This document shows, piece after piece, positions 10,346-22,770 of a stretch of 64,000 bases of DNA. The translations under genes were made by a program, and so were the position numbers. Under the pieces are notes generated by a model. The model was not told where the DNA came from and searched no databases. It saw nothing but the letters and a program-made list of their open reading frames with translations. Positions within the stretch are counted from its first letter, which is position 1, and each line of letters starts with the position of its first letter. Location of the stretch: the NCBI RefSeq assembly GCF_032062135.1, contig NC_092859.1, positions 46,927,791 through 46,991,790 of the forward strand, in the 5' to 3' direction. The stretch is from Pyxicephalus adspersus. Lineage: Eukaryota > Chordata > Amphibia > Anura > Pyxicephalidae.

Positions 10346-11133
10346 TTATCTTGTAAAGGGCTTACTTGCTCAGACCTGATATTTTTATTATTAATATATA
10401 TATATATTTTTTTAATTTGAAGGATTTGTATTGCTCTCTTTTGCATTGTTTCACTTTTTGTGATCTTTATTTACTTATTATGTTTTTGGTATATTTTCTG
10501 TAACTTTCAAATGATGAAATCTTTTGTCTATGGTTTTTGGATGCAATTTTTTTGTTCTTTAAGGCTTTTTAACATGAAATGTAAGCCACATAAGTTTTAA
10601 AGCTAAAAGTAAAACCTATTACCCACAGAAATGTATTTTGCAGTATGATTGCATACAGTCGATTCCCATTTCTGTTCTGTGTTGTTCTGTTCATTGATGA
10701 CAATATTCTCTCCCAGTCTAAGTCACGGAGAGTAGCCCCTAGGCTTTGGAAACTTTGCGGTCTTAAAATTAAGTGTTTTTATCTTTCCAGTTTGTGCTTC
10801 TTGTTTACCACTCAGATGAAAAGAAATCATGTTATGCTACCCAGATTTGCTTTTTTACGAATTTTTGAATAAAGGTCTGTTTTGTTTGATAATCTTATGT
10901 CCAACAGAGCATCATTTCTAGTTGGAAATACTATAAACTGTAGTATAATATTGTCTTAAAATATGTCAATAAATTCTCACACTTTTACTGTTCCAGCAGT
11001 ACCATTACAACAGCCAATTTCATGGAAGGAAAATCACCAATTATTACCACTGTCTTGCCATTTCTATCTATGCAAGGACCTGATACTTTTCTTCCACATT
11101 AATATTTGTCTGCCTGTAACCAATCTCCAACAC
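10346..11133. other. Unassigned AT-rich DNA, possible LINE upstream portion
   Basis: The part up to about 10560 may continue the decayed minus-strand LINE, but homology is too faint to call. A short AT microsatellite lies at 10395-10411. The rest is unassigned. Confidence 0.35.
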
Positions 11134-11137
11134 TTAA

Positions 11138-11448
11138 AGCGGAACTAAACTCAACAGAACAAAAACACACTTACTTTTAATCTTGCAGATCCGCTGGCCA
11201 CTGACATTTACTCTCTACTTCTAGGTTCTTCTTCCTACATCACCAGATCTCACACTACGCAGGCACAGAAGAGTGACGTAGATGGGAAAAAAGACAAGAA
11301 AGGGCTAGATTAGGGTATGCACAGAGAAAGCAGCAAAGAGCCCCCCGGGATGTGTGATGTAAGTATCCCGCGGGGCTTTGTGCAGTAATCAAGACAGATT
11401 CCTGTCTGACTTACCTGGCCCATCATTATTTTTACATTAAGTTGAGTT
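11138..11448. mobile_element. TTAA-flanked MITE family C, diverged copy
   Basis: The left end reads TTAA then agcggaactaaactcaac. The right side has the inverted gttgagtt at 11441-11448, with further right-terminal bases diverged. The left terminus matches the copy at 46918. The internal sequence differs, so this is a related subfamily rather than the same element. Confidence 0.55.
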
Positions 11449-13683
11449 CGTATTGAGACAGCTGCTTGTTTTTTTTTTTTTCATGTAAATGAATGGAGAT
11501 TGCTCTGCTTCATTACATATGTTTGGGAGAGAATGATCCTTTCAAAAATTGTTCATGTACTGGTTTTGGAAGTTAATTGTTTACCCCTACATACAGTACA
11601 CATGATGGAGGGGCGAAAATTGAACAGATAAACATAGCTCCTGTCTGTTTATTGAAGCTCCAAAGTCCAAATTTTGTGGCATTCATGTTAATACATGATG
11701 TAGGTTGACGGTTTGTTTAAAGTAATGTAGAACTGCATCTATATTCTGGGTAGCACCTAATCTGTGTACCCCATTTTCACTTCACCCACTTTCATTATAG
11801 AAGGGAGAAAACAATAAAAGTGAATATGGCAGCAGTGTAAGCTTAAGAGCTTTTGAATATTGAGCTAAGATATATAGTTTGGTCCCCTTTCCTCTTCTTC
11901 TCATGTAAGCCTTCCATAAGGATACTAGGCATCATATAGTGGCAGATGGTATATTAGTGGGAGCTGAAGAACATCTTGTTTGCTGAGCTTCGCTGGTTAC
12001 TACTACCCACAGACCTACAGGGTAGTAGGAGAATAGGCATAAATGACCAAGGAACCCAGGCCTCAGCAGTGTTAGTGTAAGCAGTGGGTACAAATTTTGT
12101 TAAAACAGACTTTTAGACTGAGTAGGGTGATCCTTTGCCATTGCTGCTTCTCCTTGACTATCCAGCTGTTCTTCACAGTTGTGCTGTTGTGTCTTCAGTG
12201 TAAGAAAAGGACCTGGCTGCACTATCCACAGGGGTGTCTTGGAGTAAAAAACTGGGTGCACAGAATGGCAAATTTCTTGAAAGGTAAAACAGTTCATCAG
12301 TGTTGATTTTTTTTGTTTTGGGACAATTCATTTACCATTTAGTTCAGTTCCAATAAAACCGAATGATCTCTTTGTTGCAGCTAACCAAAGTTATCCTAAT
12401 TTGAGAACATCCGTTCTAAGTACTCATGGATAAATATTTTTCTTCTGGCCAATGTCTAATCTGACATCATTAGATGTGGATATGATTAGATCATAACCGA
12501 TTTTTTGCTTCTTGATCAGTTGTGATTGGTATCATTGATCTTGATTAGACATCTACATGTTGCAATATGTATACAAACGATCTTCCACATCTGACTGACA
12601 ATTTTGGATTTTCACTCAGAAAGTGATTGGATTGCAAGGGCAGAATCCTGACCTTTTGGGGCATCCAGCATTTGATTTCTGATTGACTGCAAATTTGGCA
12701 TCAAATTTGCCCATATGTACCCAATCTAGCCCCTCCCTCCCCTAATGAAAAAATAAGTTTGTCTTTATTGGCTTTGCACAATCATCCTGTAGGTAAATAA
12801 AGAACTTACCATGCAAAAAAAAAACTCTTGTTAAGAAGATGTTAGGATCAGCTTATGTGTGTGTATGGAAAGCAAAATAAACAGATGAAGCAGCCAACTG
12901 AAGCCTTCCCTCCGGTTCAGCTCACAATCATTAGAAAGTCGGAAAGGCAGGATAAAAACAATAGAGCTTTAGGTCTGTGGTTACTTATGGCTGTTCTCAC
13001 TGAACAACTCCTCTGTGTTCAGAACCCCCAAGCGATGTTGGTCCATTTTGATTTTATTTGTTTTTTTTTTTATTATTATTTTATCTACCACAAATATTTT
13101 TATAGATTTTAGAGAGCTGTGTATGTAACACAATAGAAAAAAACTGGTGAAGAGAATTGTTAGTGCCCAAAGCAACCAGTCTCCAGCTGTCATTTTTCTA
13201 GTATATATTAGAAAATTAGGAGGATGTGAGAGGGGAGTTAATACACACCACACTATTCCTAAAAGAGAAGTCTAGCACGTATACTGCTACCCAGCTGCAT
13301 CAGGTCAGCAGGAAAATCAATAGATGCTCTTCACATCACACCTGAAACCTTAGCAACCAAAACATGTTTAACCAAAAACAATATTTCTGTAGGAAACACT
13401 TTTAGAGGTATCTATGCTTTTTATATTCTCCATTATTTATAGAGGACTATTTTGTTCACACACAAGTTAAAAAAAAAAGGAAAGGTTAAAGCTATGGTCA
13501 ACATTGTAGAAACCTACAATCACCATCACAATCAAAGTCTCACCCTGTCACCCTGCACAAAGATTTTCTAGACCATGTAACTACAATCAAAGTGCCAAAA
13601 ACATGAGAGTGGTCATCACTTGAGGCAACCGATTTCAGAAACACTGCTGCAATAATGACTTTTTAGGATACTAAAATCTGTGT
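11449..13683. other. Unassigned non-coding DNA
   Basis: No recognised gene. Around 12445-12570 there are weak inverted matches (tgtctaatc / gattagaca) that might be a decayed fold-back element. T- and A-rich runs lie at 11470-11481 and 12814-12824. Small open frames show no familiar motif. Confidence 0.4.
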
Positions 13684-13780
13684 CTGTCACGGCCGCAATC
13701 TTTAAAAAAAAATCTTTAAAAAAAAAAACTAAAAAAAAGTTTGAAAAAAAAAAAATAGTGTATAATGTAATGTACAGTAG

Positions 13781-13825
13781 CTTATATAATATATATATAA
13801 TACAATTATATATATATTATATAAG
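13781..13825. repeat. Perfect AT-rich palindrome
   Basis: The arms cttatataatatatatata and its reverse complement flank a short caat centre. It lies in the AT-rich end of family D copy 1. Confidence 0.8.
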
Positions 13826-14079
13826 GATTTCTTTGTATTGAACTCAATACAGCTTTTTTGTATTGAGTTCAATGCAAAGGAACTCAATACAAAATTTTGA
13901 ATTTCCCGCCCCGCCTCCCTCCCGCACCGACGCATGCAGCGACGTCACCGGGAAACCCCGGTGATCGTCACTGCACTCGCCGGATGAAGACAGAAGACGT
14001 GTCCGGAGGAGCTGCGGGGAGAAGGTGAGTATTTTTTTTTGTGATCGACGCTGGATCATCGCACGAAGGGAGAAGAAGC

Positions 14080-14172
14080 CGGCCGGCTTAGTTTAGAAGA
14101 AGAAACTGGCCGGCCGGCTTAGAAGAAGAAGCCAGCCGGCTTAGAAGAAGAAGCCGGCCGGCTTCTTCTTCC
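14080..14172. repeat. Short tandem GAAGAAGCCGGCCGGCTTA array
   Basis: Three to four imperfect 19-27 bp units, each containing a ggccggcc-type palindrome, inside family D. Confidence 0.75.
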
Positions 14173-14256
14173 CTGAGAGGACACCCGACGCTGGAGGACG
14201 ACGCTGGAACACGACCGATGGACGATCGCAGCGGGACCAGGTAAGTGATCGATAAA

Positions 14257-14304
14257 CCCGAACTTTTCTCACTGTATTTTCATACAGTGAGAAAAGTTCG
14301 GGAT
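14257..14304. repeat. Hairpin near the family D terminus
   Basis: cccgaacttttctcactgta at 14257-14276 pairs with its reverse complement tacagtgagaaaagttcggg across a loop of only about 6 bp, with gatcgataa / ttatcgat extending the stem. Confidence 0.9.
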
Positions 14305-14366
14305 TATCGATAATTGTAACTTTTTGAAGCCCCTACCAAGGTCGGGCTTATCGCTTAGGTGGTTAA

Positions 14367-14754
14367 AAGGATGTGTGCTGATAAACAGAAGAACCTAAAG
14401 AACTACGATGATGATGTCATCTGCTTGGGCTTGCAGATGTGGAGTACAAAAAAAGGCTGCCAGTGCGATTAGATAAAGGTTTGTACTTCATCAGGGTTTA
14501 GTTACTTCTCTGGCAAACTCAGGATGAATTATTTTTTGCCAGCCTTTTTGTCCCTGGCTAAAACAGACTCTGTCATACTAGATGGGATGTCAATCAATCA
14601 GTTCTGATCAGAGAGAGAGAGTGATCTTGATTTTGCTATACGAGTTATAAAAATACATTGTTGCATATAGTCATGTGAAAAAGTATGGACATCCTATGGA
14701 ATGGGAATTTGCCTTTTCAATTGTTTAGTCAAAAAAATATTATTGGGATGTAAT
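14367..14754. other. Unassigned non-coding DNA
   Basis: No feature recognised apart from a short gagaga run near 14612. Confidence 0.45.
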
Positions 14755-14977
14755 GGGCCTGATTTTTAAAAGCTCTCCAAGACTTGCCAGGATACACTTT
14801 CATCAGTGAAGCTGGATGATCCAGCAAATCTGGAATGGATTTCGTCAAAGTCATGTGCTATTTTCTAGCAAATGTTTTAAATCCTGAACCAGATCCATTC
14901 CAGGTTTGCTGAATCGCCCAGCTTCACTGGTAAAATTTCATCCTCCCCAGCCTTGGAGAGCTTTCATAAATCAGGCC
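14755..14977. mobile_element. Fold-back MITE family A, copy 2
   Basis: The ends gggcctgattttt and aaatcaggcc are inverted, and inner gatgatccagcaaat pairs with gctgaatcgcccagc. Length is about 223 bp. Both flanks carry aatg near the ends, which could be a short target duplication. Confidence 0.85.
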
Positions 14978-15223
14978 AAATGTATTACTGTGAAAACAAA
15001 AGTAAACCTTGATCTCATTAATTAGTATTGCTCCTTTAGCAGAAATTACTTGTAGACATTTTGCATTACTTTCCACCAGTTTCTGAAATTTGATGAACTT
15101 GCTGGTGTGCTTTGTGCAATTATTGTGCTGAAAGATCCATTTCCACATTAACTTCAGCTTTTGTATAGCTGGTCGCATATTCTCATCAAGCACACTTTGA
15201 GTGTAACTCATAGTAACTCAATA

Positions 15224-15442
15224 GGCCTGATTTAATAAAGCTCTCCAAGACTGGAGAGGATACACATCAGTAAAGCTGGGTGATCCAACAAACCTGGAAT
15301 GGATTTCTTAAAAGTAATTTGCTATTTGTTAGCAAATGTTTTCAGTAATGGACCAGATCTGTTCCAGGTTTGCTGGATCACCCAGATTAACTGATGAAAG
15401 TGTATTCTCTGCAGTCTTGAAGGGCTTTATTAAATCGGGCCC
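15224..15442. mobile_element. Fold-back MITE family A, copy 3
   Basis: The ends ggcctgatttaataaagctc and gctttattaaatcgggcc are inverted; the inner gggtgatccaacaaacctgg pairs with gctggatcacccag. It lies 246 bp from copy 2. Confidence 0.87.
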
Positions 15443-15808
15443 AATGACTGTAGGCTGCACAGATTCTAAAGCAATAAAGTGACCACAATCCACAAAATTT
15501 ACACATTCCATCACAAATCTTAGGGTGTTTTTGTTAATGAGGCAACAGCAGACAATGTCTATATAATTTATGTTGAAATGACCACTGTAGATTTCATAAT
15601 ATTGCAGAAACCAAAGGGAAAATATAGTCACCCTATAACGGTATGTACTTGGGTAACCCATATCAGGACAGGATCTCCTGGTATTTTTTTATGGAAGTAA
15701 GAGATTTATTGAATATATAGTATTGAAAATTACTTTTGAAACAACATACCACATTAATTTTTTGTTAGGATTTAAGAGTTTGGGTTAACATATTTGGATG
15801 AAAAATTA
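15443..15808. other. Unassigned non-coding DNA
   Basis: No gene or repeat recognised. Confidence 0.4.
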
Positions 15809-15820
15809 TTAATAATAATA

Positions 15821-15882
<62 letters not shown>
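15809..15882. repeat. Compound microsatellite (AAT)n(AT)n(GT)n
   Basis: A run of aat triplets passes into about 24 AT units and then about 9 GT units. Confidence 0.95.
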
Positions 15883-16404
15883 CATTGTTATTAGCAGCAT
15901 CCAAAAACAAAAAAAATGAATTTAAAAAAATACAACATAATATAAACTGTGCAAATAGACAGCAGTATAACTGTGTTCACATGTAAAACAAAAGTAAAAA
16001 TGTGTTTACATGACAATATAAATTCAAACCGTGATAATGTGATTTTCCTTATTTCATATTAGATACAGCTTGAGGGATATCACATTATCATTGCTTGGAG
16101 TAAAGGACTGATTTATTTAAAATATATGGTATATTATTGGGTAAAAACATATTTTTTATGTTATACTGATATAACGCTATCTAACTGGCACTGTTTATGT
16201 TCTGGTTTTTATTGCTCTTTAGGCCACACTTCCAGAGGCTAAATCTTCCAATACACAATAGAGACATCTGCTTCAGTGACAACTGTCATTTGGGGACCCT
16301 CAAATTTCCTCACATGAGTCACTTCATGAAAAAAATAATAAATCCTGACACTACAGCATTTCCCACACTGAAAAAAAAATTGTTTTGGCTTTTGGTACAC
16401 ATCA
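15883..16404. other. Unassigned AT-rich DNA
   Basis: No gene or repeat recognised. Confidence 0.45.
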
Positions 16405-16777
16405 GGCCTAGTCTACATGGACGTTTTCCCTAGCGTTTAACCTGAGGCTTTTAAAGCTCATGTTTTAAATTCCCATGCATTCCAATGGGCTAATCTACAC
16501 CAGTCCCTTGAGGCATGTTTAAGAGCTTTATGTTAAACGCTCCTTGCAACGTTTAAGAAATTAAAACGCTGGGTTAAAGCTAAAAAATGCCCAAAAACGT
16601 TTTTCCGCGTTTTTAGGCACTTAAAATGCAAATGAGTTAAAAACACGGTAAAAAGCGGGAAAACAGCATATGCGTTTTCCAGTGTTTTAAAGCCAAGCTT
16701 TAAACGCTAATAAAAGTGCATAGAAAAGCAATAGGAATGTTTGCATGCCTTTTAAAAATGTCCGTGTAGGCCCAGCC
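16405..16777. mobile_element. MITE family E (GGCCTAGTCTACA ends)
   Basis: The left end ggcctagtctacatggacg and the right end tgtccgtgtaggcccagcc are imperfect inverted repeats of about 25 bp. The interior is dense in gcgttt, tttaaacg and aaacgc motifs with much self-complementarity. No coding capacity. The target duplication is unresolved. Only one copy is in the window. Confidence 0.7.
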
Positions 16778-16799
16778 TTACAGCAACTATTCCTATTAA

Positions 16800-16947
16800 A
16801 GAGTATAAACCTGCAACTGGAGTCTGTCAATGAGTGAATCTAACATTCACAAAAACATTATCCACCATTGAAACACATGGAGTTGGAAGATTCTGAACCA
16901 GGGAATGTTTCAGTGAATGTCTGATTCACTATTTTTTAACAGCCCCC
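16800..16947. mobile_element. MITE family F, diverged copy
   Basis: Shares gaatctaacattc, ccattgaaacacatggagtt, ggaagattct and a right end ttttttaacagccccc with the better preserved copy at 24338. Confidence 0.55.
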
Positions 16948-18782
16948 TAGGTGTCTTTAAAACAAAGTCAACAACTAAAACACCCCATTCTGCCCTTTGT
17001 TTCTAACTGTTGGTCCTGACAGGTGAGTTTACTAACATATATTAAAAGGTATGTTATTCTTGAAGATAGTGCTTGCATATTACCGTGTCCTGGAGTTTTG
17101 GGTTAATGACACTAATAAAGATAGGGTTGATTTATATATGTTGAAGAAAAGAGAATAAAAACAAAATGAGTTGTTGCCAATAGCAGCTAATCAGTATTCA
17201 ATTTTCATTTCACGGGACAGTTAAAAAATGATTAGAACTACTATCTATACTATGAACTACAATCCATACATTGAACTATTAAACATTTTTACTATCCAAC
17301 ATAATTAGGAAAATATAAAAAAACACTTTATGTTCTCTTTGTATACATTTTTCTAGTGAAGTTTTAAAGAACATGTGTTACCCTATATAAACTATAAACA
17401 AAAACATTATGTCTCTAACACTGGTAATATGTCCCCTTGCTTAGTCTGCCAGTTACAGCCAGGAGTATTGAAGTTTCTGCCTTTCTTTTTCTGTAAACCA
17501 TTATCTATATTTGTCTATGAAAAACCCAGCGGGGCCTGTTGACAGGAAGAAACTGAGCAGCTGGCAAGGGATCCAACCTTGCCAACTGTAAATGGAAAAA
17601 TGACACAGAATCTCGGAACTTCTTTCTGCCGCTTTAACTTTTATTTTTGAATAAATTCTGCCTTTTTAAATAGGATGTTTCTTTTTTTTTGCTCTAGTTA
17701 TATAGTTATACCAGCATATTTGCCATATATTTAGAGAATAATTTACTACCGCTTAAATGCAGACTAGCAAAAAAAAAAAAAAAAGAATAGGAAATGAACA
17801 CCAATGCAATGACAGAGACTGAGAAAGGATATTATCGCATTAATATTTTATTTGTGGAATTTTTATGGCGGAGAAAAAGGTGATTTTGCGGGGTGGGGGA
17901 GGATATTGTTTAATGAATTCTTGCTCAGGTAATGGTAGAGGATTTTTGCTAATGGGAGTACATTTTGCTTAAGGTTTTCAGTAAAATTGGTATTCTTAAA
18001 TGGAATCTTGACTTGACATGATGTATGCCTGATTGCTACATTCTTTGGTGCAAGTAAATACTCCTGGCAGCTGCACTTTGTAGGTTTTAGGTACAGACAT
18101 AAACATGAAGCTGGCAGCACCAAGTATTTTTCCTAATTGGTTCAGACAGGTGAACAGGTAGTCAGGAATTGCAGTAGGGATCAGCAGCTGAAAAAACAAG
18201 CAAATCTGCTATTTGAATAGGTTCATTTGAAATGTCTGACAAGGGCACAATTATTTTCTTACACTATTACCCATTATTAAAGTATACTATGAAAGCAGAC
18301 GACAACAAGTAGGGCATTATGGTTGATTGTATTGCTTTATTTGGTGGATTGGAGAATTGGATAGTAAGAGATATTTAAGAATTCAATGAATCTGCCAACT
18401 CAGCTCTGTTTGGGCAAACTAATATTTCATCCCTAGTGCTAAGGTGTATGCTAGGAATATAAAAATGGAAATAAATAAACCAAAGATATACAAATATGCT
18501 ACGTAAACAGGAATGCCATCTATATTTAGTAAGACAAACTAGGGCCACCTCAAATATACACTGTACTGTCCACAATCTTACTATAATTATTTTCCATCCA
18601 GTTACTTCTGGATAAAGAGAAAATCTAGAACAAAAATAAAGGTTAATAAATTGCTAGGTACGTGGCAGCTTTGCACTGTGCTTCAGCTGGAAGGTGACCT
18701 AACAAATTATCTGAACTTGAAGCAGGTGCATGCAAGCTCTTTACACCAGAGAGATGCCACATCTTTCTGCGTATTTCATTTA
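16948..18782. other. Unassigned non-coding DNA
   Basis: AT-rich. The patch at 18050-18190, with attggttcagacaggtgaac and little low-complexity, could be conserved, but I recognise nothing. Open frames at 17863-18199 (minus) have no known motif. Confidence 0.4.
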
Positions 18783-18806
18783 TTGTTTTTTTTTTTTTTT
18801 TTTTTT
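18783..18806. repeat. Poly-T run
   Basis: An uninterrupted run of over 20 T. It may be the A-tail of an old minus-strand retroposon, but no body is recognisable. Confidence 0.8.
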
Positions 18807-19369
18807 ATATTTAATAAGAAATGACAAAGGTGCATGAAAAAAGTGCAGCCCAATAACTGACCTGATGTTAGGTAACTGAGGACAGATAAGATAAAAGATA
18901 AGTAATTTAGTTAAAACAATAATGTTATAGGTTACCCTAATTTGAATACAATTCTTTGCAATGTTTGTGTCATATTTTGCATTATGCTTAAATCGTTCTA
19001 ATTTCTTGTAATGGCAGCATAAATTCCAATTAAACAGTGACATTGGGGATTTGTTAGCGATTAATTAATTATTGTTTGCTTTTGTGTTTAATAGACACTA
19101 TGCAAGCAAAAGACTCTACTTTGGGTACTATACCCTTTAGATTAGTCTTTTATTTTTTTCAAATGAATGTTAGAATGGGTTTTTAGTCAAAATTTCCTAA
19201 TGCTATGGAGCACTTTCAAATGCAGGTACCAGAACCATAATGAATGAATGTTGATAAAACATGTATCAAAAATTCCAAATGGTTTGGTTTGCATTGCCTG
19301 GCTTGTTTGACACCATGCTCCTTTGTATGTATAAACTGCTGGGTCCCAGTTGGTTCTAGGCCAAGGGCA
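18807..19369. other. Unassigned AT-rich DNA
   Basis: No feature recognised. Confidence 0.45.
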
Positions 19370-19770
19370 TCACAGAGAATGGCTGTTTCGTTGTCACCAT
19401 AAATTGAGCATACTTACTCAGCAAAAAATGTATGAGCTTTGTTCATATTCATCAGAAAATGATTATGCATTGTATCCTAATTAACAGAAAATGGGCATGC
19501 TTTGTTTCATAACCAATGGAAAAATGTCCATGCATTTATTCTTAGTCAATTCATGCTTTTTTCAATAGAAATATACATACCCATGTTGTTTCTCAGTCAG
19601 CAGAGATTAGTCCTTCTTTGTTTCATAGCCAGCATAGAATGGACATGCTTTGATTAAAGCCACTAGATAATGATCATGCTTTGTTTCTTAGGCATACAAG
19701 AATGAGCAATGGTTTAGCTAGTAGGTACCAGAGAATGGGCAAACTTTGTTCCCTAATGAACACGGAGGTT
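19370..19770 (+). repeat. Degenerate minisatellite with about 32-bp period
   Basis: About eleven diverged units with an approximate core agaatgggcatgctttgttt and a tail ctta(g/a)cca. Clear units begin near 19373, 19420, 19451, 19483, 19516, 19601, 19634, 19665 and 19728. Units differ from each other by roughly a quarter of positions, so the array is old. It belongs to no transposon I can identify. Confidence 0.65.
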
Positions 19771-22770
19771 GCCATTAATCAGTTTTATCTTTGAAAAAGC
19801 TGGTTGTCCGACTGACCTTCATGCTCCAATATTTTAATATCTTTCTGATTAAAAATATCAACACTTTGGGCAAGCCTGTAAGTTTTCTCATGTATAACAC
19901 ATATCACTGAGCTACCTTCCGGGTTGATCTGTGTTTGTTCTGAGGCAGATAGCGTCTCTGTCCCAGCAGGAGGTGGCCTGTCATAAGGGAAATGACCCTA
20001 CCTTTGTTCTGTCTGGAAGCAGGAAGTATATTCTACCTACCTCTTCCCCTGCCTTAAACTAGGTGATTGACAGAGGTTGACGAGAACCTCTTACTACCTT
20101 TCTTTAGGCGTGTTTTTCTATGAAGGTTGCATGCTTACTATGTTTAGACTAAAGAGGAGCAAAATGGGTTTGAGGACTCAGGATTGTCTTGTGGGTAAGG
20201 TTTTTCTGATAGCCACCTTTACAATTAGTGGTTCCTCGTTTAGGCAAACAACGGGTTTCCTTTATGAATATGCTTTCTTGTGCTTTACTTAAGGGCTGAA
20301 GTTATCTTTTGTAGATACTAATAAGGTTCTTGTGGCCGTATTTTCTTTGGGGAGGTGTCAGTTGATGGTGTCATGTCCAGCTGGGTCCAGAACATGGAAT
20401 TTCTCTTTCCATGATATGGAGCTATGAAAGAGTGCTGCCCTTTCTCATGAATACATTTATAGTACATGCAAAGGCCTTATTGACCCTGCTTGCTTTGGTT
20501 TGCAGGGGATACACAATGCAGCATAATCAGCTGGTTGTGCTCCTAAGGACCAAAGGACAAAAGGATGAGGTCTTTGCAAGTTTGATGTACTCCATTACTG
20601 AATAGTTATTTAACAGTTTCTAACCTGAGCTTGGTATCCCTAACTCCCTAACTCTATGAGTGAACAAAACCTTTGGACTAGGGCATGAAAAATGAACAGG
20701 TGTTTTATATTTTCTTTGAGCTGGTTGTTCCGTTTAATCAGACCCCTATTATTATGTGTGTATAGTATGTTGGATGTGGCCCTCTGATCTCTAGACTAGG
20801 TATCAGTGGTTGTTTTTTGTCTTCCTATTTAGCTTTAGCTTCAGTTGGAATGCCAGACAACCAAAAGTGCCCTAACATCTAAAATTTTCAAAACCTGTAG
20901 AATAGTCCCCTTCCAATAACTGTTGTCCCCAACTCAAGTGGGGGGGGGGGCGTTTTTTGACAAGATAATTGCTTTTTACACATTCTCATGCGGTCAGTAA
21001 ACTGGTGTCTTTCTTACAAAATAGAATTCTAGTCCCTTCTACCTGAGAGCGTCTTCCCTCCAGCCCTCTTCTGTGTGGCATGGTTAGAACTCTGGGGTAT
21101 TTAGTCCCAAGATGAATCCCAGTTTTCACATTTGTTTTTTTAAACAGAGAACCAGGTGACCTTTGGTAGGAATAAACAGATGTTCTTGTGGCTCTGTAGG
21201 ACAGGTACACTTTATTTTATGTTTTTTTCTCCTTTAAGCCTTTCTTTGGTTTCCGATTTTATGGTAGCTAAAGAGTTTGCTGACTTCTTCCTGATTTTGG
21301 CTTGGCCATCACATTTTCATCTGTGAAGTACTCAATTGTTTTTTTATGATGCATTAGCTTAGGCAACCACATCTAGAAAACATAGTTCTCTCATGATGAT
21401 ATATCTGTGTTTTTTTCCCATATTGCAGCCTTAACATTTTCCTTCAGGACTCACTGGATAATTCTCTGTCTACATCATTTTCAAAGTGTTATACCTGTAA
21501 ATCCTCCAGTCAGGGCTCTGATGTTACATAGACCTAATGTCTTGCACACCTCCTCTTCAGAACATTTGGGAACTTTATTTGTGGATCCTTTTACAGGGAG
21601 TTGCCATTACCGTTACCTTAGCTTGAGCGTTTCAGATTTAACAGCCTCATCCTGCAAGCCACCTGTACCCCAAACTTCTTTTTGCCAAAGGAAATTTTTG
21701 TTCTTTTTCTAAAAACAAAAGGGGTTGTCTTATCTTTCCTTGGGCCCAAATTGGTAAATTATATACTGTATCTTTTATATACTTAAAAGACAGATTGCAT
21801 ATTGTAGTTAGGGCTGTCCTTGTATGTCTTCTACTATGGTTGGTTTTGCAAGACAGTTTTTCTTCTCATTGTCAGCTGTATCTGTTAAAGTCAGATAGGA
21901 GAAATCTACTATATTGTGGTGGGTTCTCCTGACTGTTTTTTAGGCTTTCCCCTCCTAACACCAGACATCTTCTTTTCGGTTTGCTGCTTGTTCCACTGTA
22001 ACTCATGAGTTTTTGTTTTTTGTTTTTGTACATAAATCATTGTTTGTAGGAGACTATTTGGATGGTAATTCCATCTTTTTCTATATATTATAATAATGTT
22101 GTTGTGTATTTGAATGATTGTTTCATCTGCAATGTATTACAGGTAGTGATTTGTTTTCTTTGCCTGGAAGGCACTCTGTTTTATATGTTCTCACCCTTCA
22201 AAAAATACTAAGGTGACATCTAACTGGTCAAGATCTTGAAGATATCTACTGTGTCCTTCAATACACAGAAGAGACAATATGATTTTTGTACTCACTGAAA
22301 AATCATTTTTTTTCTGCAAAGTGGAGGACATGGCCTCTACCATCTGTTTATGTTGTCTTTCTTTTTTTTTTTGTAAGGTAGTACAACATATCCTACTTAA
22401 TATAAACAGGGAGCCATAATACATAAATAGCAAGGCAAAATGTAATCTAAGGAAGGTGAAAAGAGCTTCGCTATCATGGAGAGAAAAATGTCTTCAATTT
22501 AATAAATGCATTTTATGCAGTTGACAGTGTACTACACTAACCCTTCCCTCTAATAAGGGCATTCTATGCTTTCATGTATAAAATGCAATCTTGAATAACT
22601 TAACTGTAAATTAGAAATATTTAACATTATTGCCCTACATATTCAGACTCTAAAATACTGCAAGCATTGCCAGTGACACAGAAATGCAATATTACCCCAA
22701 TTATAATTAAAAGCAAAATTAGAAACTGCATAATCTTCAAAACAAATGACAAGCAACATAGCTAAATTAG
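19771..22770. other. Unassigned, T-rich region of about 3 kb
   Basis: Thymine-rich on the plus strand, with many short open frames (for example 21407-21712) that match no family I recognise. The texture (mixed GC level, fragments such as tctctgtcccagcaggaggt near 19960) suggests a decayed retroelement, but no catalytic motif could be found. It contains a poly-G run at 20941-20950 and a poly-T run near 22361. Confidence 0.35.

Larger units (their letters stand above)
13684..14362 (-). mobile_element. TTAA element family D, copy 1 (one end lost)
   Basis: The right terminus, gggcttatcgcttaggtgg followed by TTAA (14363-14366), is the inverted form of the CCACCTTGCCGTTAAGCCCG left terminus of the copy at 53239. 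Moving leftward comes a GC-rich zone with gaagaagccggccggctta tandem units (about 14080-14172), then ttgtattgagttcaatacaaa palindromes, then an AT-rich end, the same order as in the other copies but inverted. The AT-rich terminus (expected CCTCCTGAGCG next to TTAA) is missing. Confidence 0.75.

Noticed and set aside
12445..12570. Weak inverted tgtctaatc / gattagaca pair
   Set aside because: Arms are short and imperfect with a long loop, which is not enough to call a MITE.
19900..22450. Possible decayed DIRS- or Gypsy-type retroelement
   Set aside because: The texture suggested it, but no reverse transcriptase, recombinase or terminal repeat could be identified, so it is left unassigned.
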